The notes under the pieces were generated by a model. It was not told where the DNA came from. It searched no databases and was given only the letters and a program-made list of their open reading frames with translations. From the NCBI GenBank assembly GCA_963784995.1, contig CAWATZ010000001.1, positions 496,001 through 560,000 on the forward strand: DNA of 64,000 nt. Reading direction: 5' to 3'. Of this stretch, positions 44,148 to 52,900 are shown in pieces. The position numbers were made by a program, and so were the translations under genes. The DNA is from CAWATZ01 sp963784995 (GTDB lineage: Bacteria; Planctomycetota; Planctomycetia; Gemmatales; Gemmataceae). How positions within the stretch are numbered: position 1 is the stretch's first letter; every line of letters begins with the position of its first letter.

Positions 44148-45578
44148 ATGGAACCGCCAAGTACCGCGAGCAAACCGCCTTCTCCCGAGGCGCCTCCCCG
44201 AAGTCAAGAGCCCCCGACCGGCACCGACAGCGCCGTGGACCGCAATGGGGTGCGCTACGGTCTGGTCGAGCTGGAGTCCGGAACTGCCCCCCGCTCGACC
44301 ACCGAGGAGGAAGCCTCGAACAGGGACGAGTCCGCCGGGCCACACCTTTACGTGGGCACCCAGGAGAAGCCCCCGGCTGAACCGTTGGCGAGCGAGCCGG
44401 TCCGGCAGCCGCTGGCCCTGTTCTGCTGCGAGGCGCCCGATTCCCCCGTCGGCCAGTACGTCAGCAAGCTGGTGGAAGCCCTCTCCCGGCGGCGGGTCAA
44501 GGTCCACCTGTTTACCCGGCTGCCCTTTGCCATCGACCGCACCGGCGTGACGGTTCACGTCGTCAGCGAGACGCCTGCGTCAGCGCCTCCCGGCGCGGAG
44601 CCTGCCGATGAGCCGGACGGCTTGCTGGAGCGGGTCGAGGATTTCACGCTCGATTGTGCCGAGGCCTTCAACAAGGAGTTCCCGGCCGATGGCCCCCAAC
44701 CGGCCCTGATGGGCGTGGAGTGGTCCGCCATCGACACACTGCAGATGCTGCGCGAACACACGCAGCGGGACTTTCTTCTCTCCCTCAGCTCCCTGGAACG
44801 GCAGCGGAGCAACATGAGCAGCGAGCTGAGCAAGCGCATCGAGGAGACCGAGATCGCCGGCCTGCGCGACAGCCGCACCATCCTGGCCCAGGAAGACGGG
44901 GTCAGCGAGGCCATTCGGCTGCAGCTGCCCGAGTGCGCCGGCCGGGTGGTCCACGCGGTCAAGCCGTTTCCGACCCAGCGTTTCCAGGGCGTCACGGACC
45001 CGGGCAAGATCAAGGCACGCTACCAGATCGGTCCGATCGATCCAACCATTCTGTACGTCGGCGACCTGGACGAGCGGCACGGGCCCGACGTCCTGATGCG
45101 GTCGGTGCAGGCCATCCTCCGCAATCAACCGCAGGCCCGCTTCGTGTTCGTCGGCGACGGCGACCTGCTCTGGCCGCTGCGGGTCTACGCCCGGTATCTG
45201 CTGCTGGAAGGGGTCGTCCGGGTGGTCGGTCACGTCGAGGGCCAGGCCCTGTACGAGCTGATCCAGGCGGCCGACGTCATTGTCGTGCCCAGCCGGCAGC
45301 CGACCGAGTGGTGGACCATCCAGGCCGCCTGGGCCGCCCGCAAACCGGTGGTGGCCACCCATGACATGCGCTGCAACTTCCTGGAGCATGAGCGCAATGC
45401 CGTGCTGGTCTATCCGCACGAGTCCAGCGTGGTCTGGGGCGTGGAGCGCATCCTCTACGACCCCACCCTCCGGGAGGCGCTCGGCCACAACGGGTACGAA
45501 CGGCTGGAGGAACGCTTTGGCTGGGTCGGCGTCGCTGCCCAGGTCGAGGAACTGCTGCTGAGCAAGCAGCCCACGTGA
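44148..45578 (+). CDS. Glycosyltransferase-like protein (GT4-type fold, divergent)
   Basis: 476 residues from the ATG at 44148, 26 bases after the previous stop. The first 90 residues are Pro/Glu/Ser-rich and probably disordered. Then a GT-B fold: ALFCCEAPDSPVGQYVSKLV, RRVKVHLFTRLPFAID, ILYVGDLDERHGPDVLMRSV, FVFVGDGDLLWPLRVYARYL. The E-x7-E site reads RQPTEWWTIQAAWAARKPVV, retaining only one candidate Glu. Together with the preceding gene, this looks like a diverged pair of GT4 relatives that may form a complex with the intact enzyme encoded by the first gene (inference). Confidence 0.75.
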   Translation: MEPPSTASKPPSPEAPPRSQEPPTGTDSAVDRNGVRYGLVELESGTAPRSTTEEEASNRDESAGPHLYVGTQEKPPAEPLASEPVRQPLALFCCEAPDSPVGQYVSKLVEALSRRRVKVHLFTRLPFAIDRTGVTVHVVSETPASAPPGAEPADEPDGLLERVEDFTLDCAEAFNKEFPADGPQPALMGVEWSAIDTLQMLREHTQRDFLLSLSSLERQRSNMSSELSKRIEETEIAGLRDSRTILAQEDGVSEAIRLQLPECAGRVVHAVKPFPTQRFQGVTDPGKIKARYQIGPIDPTILYVGDLDERHGPDVLMRSVQAILRNQPQARFVFVGDGDLLWPLRVYARYLLLEGVVRVVGHVEGQALYELIQAADVIVVPSRQPTEWWTIQAAWAARKPVVATHDMRCNFLEHERNAVLVYPHESSVVWGVERILYDPTLREALGHNGYERLEERFGWVGVAAQVEELLLSKQPT

Positions 45579-45612
45579 GAACGCGCCGAATCCCCCACCC
45601 CGTGGGGGCAAT

Positions 45613-45644
45613 GGCCCGCCCCGCCATTCATGGCGGGGCGGGCC
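45613..45644. terminator. GC-rich 15-bp perfect hairpin before the GH57 gene
   Basis: GGCCCGCCCCGCCAT (45613-45627) pairs with 45630-45644 around TC. It lies between the glycosyltransferase stop (45578) and the GH57 start (45680). No T-tract follows, so partial termination or mRNA protection is as likely as full termination. Confidence 0.5.
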
Positions 45645-45679
45645 GGGTGCTGCCGGGATTGCTTTGCCAAGGAGCCGCG

Positions 45680-47272
45680 ATGCCTAAAGGCTATCTGTTG
45701 CTGATCTTACACGCTCATCTGCCGTACGTCCGGCATCCGGAGTACGATCGCTTTCTGGAGGAGCGCTGGTTTTTCGAGGCTGTCGTTGAAACGTATCTTC
45801 CTCTAGTGAAGTTCTTCGATCAGCTGCGCCAGGAAAGCGTCCCCTTCAAGGTGACGGTCAGCATTTCGCCGACCCTGGCCAACATGATGGAAGACCCGCT
45901 GCTGCGGGAACGCACGGAACGGCACCTGGACCTGCTGATCACCCTGGCCGAGCGCGAGTGCGAGCGGACCAGCAATTCGCCCGAATTCCACTTCCTGGCC
46001 CAGATGTATCACCGGCTCTTTGTTGAGGCCCGCGAGGTCTTCGTGGAGCGCTGCGGCACCCGGCTGATCAACGTCTTCCGCGAGTACGCCAACGCCGGCT
46101 ACCTGGAGGTCATCACCTGCGCCGGCACGCACGGCTACCTGCCGCTGCTGTCCTCGGAGCCGACCGCGGTCCGGGCCCAGGTCCAAACGGCGGTCCACGA
46201 ACACGAACGGCTGTTCGGCAAACGGCCGCGGGGGATGTGGCTGCCGGAGTGCGCCTTCTACCCCGGCGTCGAGGGGTTGCTGGCCGAGGCCGGCATTCGC
46301 TATTTCATTGTCGATTCGCACGGCATCGAACACGCCGACCCCAAACCGCTCTTCGGCGTGCATGCGCCGATCTACACCCCGGCCGGCGTGGCCGCGTTTG
46401 GCCGCAACCCGTCCACCTCGCGGCTGGTCTGGAGCAGCCGGGTCGGCTACCCCGCCGATTTCAACTACCGCGAGTATTACCGCGACATCGGCTACGATCT
46501 CGACCAGGACTACGTCGAGCCGTTCCAGTACGCCCAGGGAGTGCGGACGCAGACCGGCATCAAGTATTACCGGATCACCGGTCCGACCCAGGACAAGCAG
46601 CTGTACAACCCCGACTGGGCCAGCGAGACGGTGACCCGACACGCCAAGGACTTTGTCCACCGCTGCCGGGACCAGTCGTCCCGCGTCGGCTATCGCATGC
46701 CCTTCCCACCGGTCATCGTCTCCCCGTACGACGCCGAGCTGTTCGGACACTGGTGGTTCGAGGGGCCGCAGTGGATCTACCACGTCATCCGCGAGATTTC
46801 CTACCAGCACGACCTGGAACTCTCGACCCCCGGCGAGTATCTCCAGCAGCACCCGATCCAGCAGAAAGCGATGCCGTGCCCCAGCAGCTGGGGCCGCAAC
46901 GGCTATCACGAGCACTGGGTCAATGCCAAGACTGACTGGATGTGGCGGCCTTTGCACGAGGCGGCCGTGCGCATGACGCTGGCCGTGCAGAAGGCGGCAC
47001 CGCAAGAACCGGGCAGCCTGCCCGATCGGGCCCTCCGCCAGGCGGGACGGGAGCTGCTGCTGGCCCAGGCCAGCGACTGGCCGTTCATCATCACCAACGG
47101 CACCACCGAGGAATATGCCCGCCGACGCTTCCAGGACCACCTCAACCGCTTCCACGACCTGATGCACGACCTGGACACGCAGCAGTTCGACAACGGCAAA
47201 CTGGAGGCGCTGGAATACGTGGACGCGCTGTTCCCCGAGCTGGACTATCGGCTGTTCGCGCCGGTGTCGTGA
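45680..47272 (+). CDS. GH57 1,4-alpha-glucan branching enzyme
   Basis: 530 residues, ATG at 45680 with AAGGAG upstream; an upstream in-frame extension has no family similarity. Features of GH57 branching enzymes, in order: LILHAHLPYVRHPEYDRFLE, YLEVITCAGTHGYLPLL, GMWLPECAFYPGVEGLLAEA (nucleophile Glu, about residue 189), YFIVDSHGIEHADPKPLFGV, IVSPYDAELFGHWWFEGP (acid/base Asp, about 350) and the DUF1957 C-terminal helical region. It creates alpha-1,6 branches in the glucan made by the upstream GT4 enzyme. The pairing of GT4 and GH57 indicates glycogen-like storage. Cytoplasmic. Confidence 0.9.
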   Translation: MPKGYLLLILHAHLPYVRHPEYDRFLEERWFFEAVVETYLPLVKFFDQLRQESVPFKVTVSISPTLANMMEDPLLRERTERHLDLLITLAERECERTSNSPEFHFLAQMYHRLFVEAREVFVERCGTRLINVFREYANAGYLEVITCAGTHGYLPLLSSEPTAVRAQVQTAVHEHERLFGKRPRGMWLPECAFYPGVEGLLAEAGIRYFIVDSHGIEHADPKPLFGVHAPIYTPAGVAAFGRNPSTSRLVWSSRVGYPADFNYREYYRDIGYDLDQDYVEPFQYAQGVRTQTGIKYYRITGPTQDKQLYNPDWASETVTRHAKDFVHRCRDQSSRVGYRMPFPPVIVSPYDAELFGHWWFEGPQWIYHVIREISYQHDLELSTPGEYLQQHPIQQKAMPCPSSWGRNGYHEHWVNAKTDWMWRPLHEAAVRMTLAVQKAAPQEPGSLPDRALRQAGRELLLAQASDWPFIITNGTTEEYARRRFQDHLNRFHDLMHDLDTQQFDNGKLEALEYVDALFPELDYRLFAPVS

Positions 47273-48023
47273 CGAAATGGCCTCTTGCTCCCCCTCCCCG
47301 AAGAGATTGTCTGCCTTTGCCGCCCCCGCCGAGCTTGCTCGGTGGAGCGGGTGATTTTGCACTGCAAGGAGCAACGCACAAACCGTTGTCACGCCTGTAG
47401 TGCAGAATCATCCGCTCCACCGAGCAAGCTCGGCGGGGGCGACAGGAGTCGGACTGGTCGCCGGCCACTTCGCGCAGCAGCCAAACGCGGGCGAAAGCCC
47501 AGAGCCGGTCCGCCGTGCGCGCGGAGACGCCGAGAGTCCGGGCCGCATCGGGAATCGACAGGCCCGCAAAGTAACGCAGCTGGACCAGCTGAGCGGCCTG
47601 GGGATCGACGGCCGTCAACCGGGTCAGGGCCTCGTCCAGAGCGAGCAGATCTTCGCGGACCTCCGGCACCGTCAGCTGTTCGGCCTCGTCCAGAGGGCAC
47701 CGAGTGAGGCCGCCGCCGTGCTTGCGCCGGCCCTTGCGGCGTGCGTTGTCGATGAGAATGCGGCGCATGGCTTCGGCGGCAGCGGCAAAGAAGCGAGCGC
47801 GGTTGTCCCAGGTGCTGCCTTCGGGATCGCCGACGAGCCGGAGGTAGGCCTCATGGACCCGCAAGCGGGTGCCCCGGCGGTCGGCTGGAGGGTCTGCCCG
47901 GGCGTCTGCTGGGCCAGGCGGTGGGCGGCCAGCTGGCGCAGCTCGTCGCAGACAGCGGCAAGAGCTGACGGCGTGCGGATCGCCCTGCGCGACGGCGGAT
48001 AGGATGCGTGTTACCTCACTCAT
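47142..48023 (-). CDS. ECF-type sigma factor (two frameshifts, aberrant C-terminus)
   Basis: Starts MSEVTRILSAVAQGDPHA at 48023. After a shift near 47970 it continues ALAAVCDELRQLAAHRLAQQ, shifts back near 47880 and goes on VHEAYLRLVGDPEGSTWDNR, FFAAAAEAMRRILIDNARRK (region 2) and LVQLRYFAGLSIPDAARTLG VS (region 4). This is the planctomycete-expanded Sigma70_ECF family, which usually ends soon after WLLREV (near 47455). Here the frame has no stop there: it reads through a 46-bp hairpin element and overlaps the end of the converging GH57 gene. The hairpin has probably replaced the natural stop codon. Confidence 0.7.
   Translation of the reverse strand: MSEVTRILSAVAQGDPHAVSSCRCLRRAAPAGRPPPGPADARADPPADRRGTRLRVHEAYLRLVGDPEGSTWDNRARFFAAAAEAMRRILIDNARRKGRRKHGGGLTRCPLDEAEQLTVPEVREDLLALDEALTRLTAVDPQAAQLVQLRYFAGLSIPDAARTLGVSARTADRLWAFARVWLLREVAGDQSDSCRPRRACSVERMILHYRRDNGLCVAPCSAKSPAPPSKLGGGGKGRQSLRGGGARGHFVTTPARTADSPARGTARPRIPAPPVCRCRTAACPGRASGRGSG
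47321..47441. repeat. 46-bp inverted repeat between convergent genes
   Basis: Arms 47321-47366 and 47396-47441 are complementary at 43 of 46 positions (outer core CGCCCCCGCCGAGCTTGCTC) around a 29-base loop. It starts 48 bases after the GH57 stop and lies inside the extended frame of the sigma factor. It is a third hairpin family, different in sequence from those at 28054/40426 and 35594. Confidence 0.85.
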
Positions 48024-48273
48024 AGGCACCGACCCAGGGGAACTTTCCTCGACCAAGAGATTGCGCTGAGTATACTCGCCGCCGGCAAACAGGTCACGGA
48101 TTTTTTCGGGAATGGCAACGCGGTCGGGGAGGTATCTCGAAAAGTGGCGAAAGGCGGTGGCGCGCTTGAGTGGAAGATGCGGCGGGAGACGTGGAGATGT
48201 GCCTGCGCTCCTCACCCTCCAGGCCGGATCCTCGGTCCGGCCTGGAGAGTTCCTTGCCAAACTCGGGCGGGTG

Positions 48274-49629
48274 TCAGAAGTTTTGATAGTACAGGAAGTC
48301 GTTCCAGTTACCCTGGTTGAACGTGTTCGCCAGCGGGTTCGCCTGGCTGTTGAGGAAACCAAAGAGATTCCCGGGGGTGGCTCCGGTCGTCAAAGTCAAT
48401 GAGTTCGAGCCCGTGCCGAAGTTGAAGTTAATCGTCCAGCTGGTATTGCCGGTGGTCGTGCCCAGGGTGACGCTGCTGGAACCATTGCCGGCGTTCAGGT
48501 AGAAGGTGCCGGACGGCGCGGTCGTCACGTTAACGGTGTCGTTGCCGTTGCTCAGGTTCATACTCAAGTTGCCGAAGAGGCTGGAGTCCACCAGAATGCT
48601 GTCGCTGCCGCTGCCAGCCGTGACGTTCACGTTGCCGAAGATGGTGACGCCGACGGGCGGCACCGAACCCGTTGGGAGACAGCAGGATGCTGTCGCTGCC
48701 GCTGCCGACGTTCACCGTCACGTTGCCGGCGATCGTCACGGCTGGACCCGTGACGATCAGATCGTTGCCGCTCCCCGCGGTCACGCTCACGGGTCCATTG
48801 AACGTGGCCGTGGTCCCTCCCAGACCGGTTTCGATGCCCACCCCAATCAAGTCTGCCCCACTGCCGACGTTGACGTTGGTGCTGCCGTTGACCGTAATTT
48901 GACCAATCCCAATCACATCCGCGCCGTTGCCTTCGCTGATGCTCAGGTTCTTGCCGACGGTCAAGTTGTCCCCGATCACAACAAACACCGGGACGGTGGT
49001 GTTAGGGTTGGTGATGGTCAAGTTCCCACCAACCGTATCGGCCTAGCCCCAAGCCTATGGAGTCGATGAGGTTGAATCCAGTGATGTTCAGGTTGCCGCC
49101 GATTTGCGTGACGGCGGTACCGTTGCCGGTGAGTAGGGTCCCACTGCCCCCGGGTTGCTGAGCTGAACCGAGCCGCCAATGGATAGCGGGCCGACAGTCG
49201 TAGATAGCGCCACGGTGACCAGCGGCGATCCGGTTCCGGTCAGGATGCTGACGTTGCCGCCAATCCGGCCGGCGGTGCCACTGGAGTTGATAACGTCCAC
49301 TTCGTCGAAGGTAATGCCGGACGGACCATTGCCGGTATTGACGGTCAGGTTGCCGGTGTAGTTGAGGCCGTTGACGTCAAAAGTGATGGAATCGGCACCG
49401 GAGCCGCCGGTGACGTTGACGTTGCTGACCGGGCCAAAGGTGCCATCGTTTTTCCCATTGTCGGTGACCTGATGGTGTTGGCACTGGTCTGCTGGAGCAG
49501 CAGAGTCAAGGCCGGCTCGCCGGGACTGGGATGGATGAACAGAGTGCCGCCGGCGAACTGGACCGTTGCGGGAGTCCAGCGCTCTTCCAGTTGTTCCAGA
49601 CAAAGGATAGGCCGCCGCTTAATTGTCAT
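48274..49629 (-). CDS. Secreted repeat protein with planctomycete N-terminal motif (several frameshifts)
   Basis: About 450 residues from the ATG at 49629. It starts TIKRRPILCLEQLEERWTPA, the LExLExRxxPA signature at the front of many large planctomycete envelope proteins. The rest is a tandem Gly/Asn/Ser/Thr-rich beta repeat (units such as GNVTVNVGSGSDSI, GPVSVTAGSGNDLI, NVNVTAGSGSDSILVDSSLF), resembling the hemolysin-type or beta-helix repeats seen in calcium-binding surface proteins; the canonical GGxGxDxL nonapeptide is only partly kept. At least three single-base shifts occur (near 49470, 49050-49150 and 48660). Confidence 0.65.
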
Positions 49630-49748
49630 TGCTCAGAACTCCTCCAGGGGTATGCCAGGGCAAGGAACTCAGACAGCGGATCCCGGGTGAGTCACAAGTG
49701 CCGGCGTCTGCAGGTTTTCCTCGCTTCCCGGAAATCAGGGATAAGCGG

Positions 49749-49777
49749 AGTGTAATGGGAACGGCGCAAGTGGACAA
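49749..49777 (-). promoter_or_regulatory. Promoter of the secreted repeat protein
   Basis: On the minus strand, TTGTCC (49777-49772), a 17-base spacer and TACACT (49754-49749). Transcription would start near 49742, with a leader of about 110 bases. Confidence 0.55.
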
Positions 49778-49904
49778 GGCGATTTGCCCATTCAATTGAT
49801 CTTGTTAATCTTCTCAATCTTGCGTATCTGCCGTCACCAGACTTTTCCCTGTTCACGGCAAAGCTGACGTTCTCGGCAATGGGGGAACAATCACTACCAG
49901 GCGT

Positions 49905-49964
49905 CCAATCCCTGACGCTCAGGCGAGCGCCAGGGATTGGTCCTCTCCCCCGCATGGGGAGAGG
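49905..49964 (-). terminator. Two consecutive stem-loops after the giant protein gene
   Basis: Stem CCAATCCCTG / CAGGGATTGG (49905-49914 with 49931-49940) with an inner CGCTC / GAGCG stem, and a second stem CCTCTCCCC / GGGGAGAGG (49942-49950 with 49956-49964). They begin 27 bases downstream of the leftward stop at 49991. The rest of 49630-49990 shows no gene apart from the promoter above. Confidence 0.6.
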
Positions 49965-49990
49965 GAAGGAGAGATTGCTCTTGCCCGCTC

Positions 49991-52900
49991 TTAAAAGACC
50001 GGAGAACCGCGCCCCGTGACCGTCTCGCTGAAGGTAGCCTCCTCGGACAGGCCGGCAACGGAAGCGATGATGCTGAAGCTGCCGATCTTGCCGCCGGCTT
50101 TGAGCGTCGGTGCGGTGGCCACCCCACTCGTGGTGGTCGCGGTCGCGGTGGCCGAGCCGTTGAAAGCACCCGAAGCCCCCGTGCTGCCCAGCTGCACCGT
50201 GAAGGTCACGACGATTCCACTCAGGACGTTGCCGAAAGCATCTTTGACCACCACCCGCAGGGCCGTATTGAACAGGGTCGCCAGACTGGCCGATTGATTG
50301 TTGCCGGCCACGATGCTGATGCTGGCGGGGGCGTCGGGAATGATCTGTTGCATCAGGGTCCCGGTGGGGCTGCCCTGGAAGTTGCTGTCGCCGCCGTAGG
50401 TGGCGGTGATGGTGTAGGTCCCTGTTTGGGTGAACGCCGAGGTGGCGTACGTGGCAGTGGTGACACCGTTGTTGGTCTGCAGCGTGGCAGGGGTCGAATT
50501 CAGCAAGGTGCCATTGGAGTAGAAGTTGACGCTGCCGGTCGGGTTGCCGGACCCCGGGCTGGTGACGGAGACCGTGGCGGTGAAGGTGAGACTCTGGCCG
50601 GCAACAAAGGGATTGGCCGTGGAACTGACGCTCAGCGTCGTCGCCGCCTTGTTCACGGTCAGGCTGCCGGGGTCGTAGCTGATGGTGTAGTTGCTCAGGC
50701 CGCTGCCCACGGCATTGCTGGGCACGATGTTGTAGGGCGAACCTGCCACGGTCGCTCCGGCCGCGGCTCCAGTGCTGAACAGAGTGACGCTGGTGACGCT
50801 GTCGCCGGTGACCAGGCCGCTGTACGTGAAGGCGCTAGTGCCCAGGTTGAGCGTCTGGCCGTAGAACTTGCTCTGGTTGGAGGCGGTGATGATCAGCTGC
50901 GCTGGAGAGATGGCGGCCGAGGTATCGACCGTGTTCGTAACCGTGCCGCCGCCGTCCTCGGTGAGCGTGACGGCGATGGAGTAGGTAGTCGCCGCAGAAT
51001 AGGTGTGGCTGCCGGTGACGGTGTAGCTGCCATTGCTGCCGCTGACCATCCCGGAGGTGCTGTGCCCATCGCCCCAATTAATCGTGGCCGTGAAGTTGGT
51101 CGCCGGGTCGGCGGTATACGTGTCGGTAAAGGTTGCCAGCGTCGCGTTGGTAATCGTCCCGCCGTAAGTGCCGGTGATGGAGGAGCCTGGCGTACCGGTC
51201 AAGGTGCCGTAGTCCCCCACGCTGGCCGTCGTCGTCACCGTCTGGCTCGTGACCCCGTTGTGGTAGACGCTGACGCTGATCTGGTAGGTTCCTTCGGTGG
51301 CGTACTGGTGGGCCAGGTCGATCGAGTAGGTCTGACCGTTCAGGACGATGCCGGGATTACTCGAAGAGGAGACAAAGTTGGTGCCGCTGGGGGTGGAACC
51401 ACTGTAGTTGCCCTGGCCCGTCAGGGTGGCTGTCGAGCTGGTGCCGTCGCCCCAGGTGATCGTCGCCACGTAGCCGGCCGAACCGCTTCCCGTGCCGGCG
51501 GGATCGGTGAAGGTGGCCACGGTCTGGACGCTCGAGGTGTTGCCTTCCGTGGCCGAGAAGGTCCCACCGGCCGTCAGCACTACGGCCGGCACGATCAGGG
51601 TGAGCTTCGCGTTACTGGTCGCCGCCGTGAAATCGCCGCCAGCATCGGGCGTTGGAGAACGCGGATCGCCCTCGTCGGTCACCTTGACCGAGAAATAAGC
51701 GCTGCCGGAGCCGTAGACGTGCGAGCCGTAGACGTCCCACAGGCCGGGGGTCGAAGTGGCGGCCACCCAGACGCTATTGGAACCGTCATTGGAGCTGTTA
51801 TAATTGCCGTCGCCCCACTGGACCGTGGCCAAGTAATCCCCGGCCTGAGCGTACGTGTCGGGATCGGTGAACTGGAACAGCAGCTGGCTGCTGATGGATT
51901 GTCCTTCGGTCGTGACCGATGGGACGTAAAGCGTGCCGGCGGTCAACTGCTGATCGGCGGCATCGACCTCGTAATCGGCGTTGGCCTGAGTGCTGGCCCC
52001 ATCGACGTCGTTCACCTGGACGCTGAACGTGCCGTTGGAGAAGCCTGTGGTATAGGTATGCGAGCCGTAGACGTCGAAGCCGCCCGCCGGATCCGCGACT
52101 ACGTAGCCCACGCTGCTCGAGGTGGTGCTGGTGACCGTCGAGGTGTTGCCGTCGCCCCAGCTGATGAGGGCCGTGTAGTCCGCCGCCGTGGCCGCGGGAT
52201 TGGCATCGGTGAAGTGGAACAGCTTCACGTTGCTGATGGCCTGCCCGGTGGCGGGGTTGGAGGGCGGCGTCAGGCTGCCCGCCGTCAGCGGCGCATCGGC
52301 CACGACGAACAGGGCCGCCGAATTGGCGCTGATTTGTGTGCCGTCCAGCCCGGTGATTGACACGGAGGCCGCATAATTGCCTGTCTCGGCATAGGTGTGG
52401 GAGCCGAGGACGTCGAAACCGCCGCTGGGATCGGCGACCACGGAAACCGTGTTCGGGAAAGCCTCCGTGTTTTGCTGGCTGTAGCTCGTGTGATCCGTGC
52501 CGGTGACGGTCACGGAGACGGTATACGTGCCGAGCGCGGCATAGCTGTGCGAGCCATAGACGTCGAAGCTGCCGCCCGCAACGGGGACCACGGAAACCGT
52601 GCCGCTACCGTCGCTGGACGTGTTCGACTGGCCATCGCCCCAGTTCACCGTGGCCGTGAACGAGCTGGCCGTGGCGCTGGGCGTGGTCGTATCCGTGAAC
52701 TGGATCAGCTGGGCGTTGGAGAGCAATGGCCAGCCATCGCCCCAGTTCACCGTGGCCGTGAAATCTTTGGCCGTCGCGCTGGCGTTCGAGTCCGTGAAGT
52801 GGTACAACTCCACCGTGTTCTGGAAGACCTCCGTTTCTTGCTCGCTGTCGGTGGTGCCATCCGTGCCGGTGACGGCCACGGAGACGTTATACGTGCCGCC

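Noticed and set aside
28054..47441. CRISPR-like array from the several repeats
   Set aside because: The repeats are isolated inverted repeats kilobases apart, not regularly spaced direct repeats, and no cas genes are present.
49937..52360. 807-codon plus-strand open frame opposite the giant secreted protein
   Set aside because: Same reason: a shadow of PKD repeats, rich in R, G, V and A, with no ribosome-binding site or domain.
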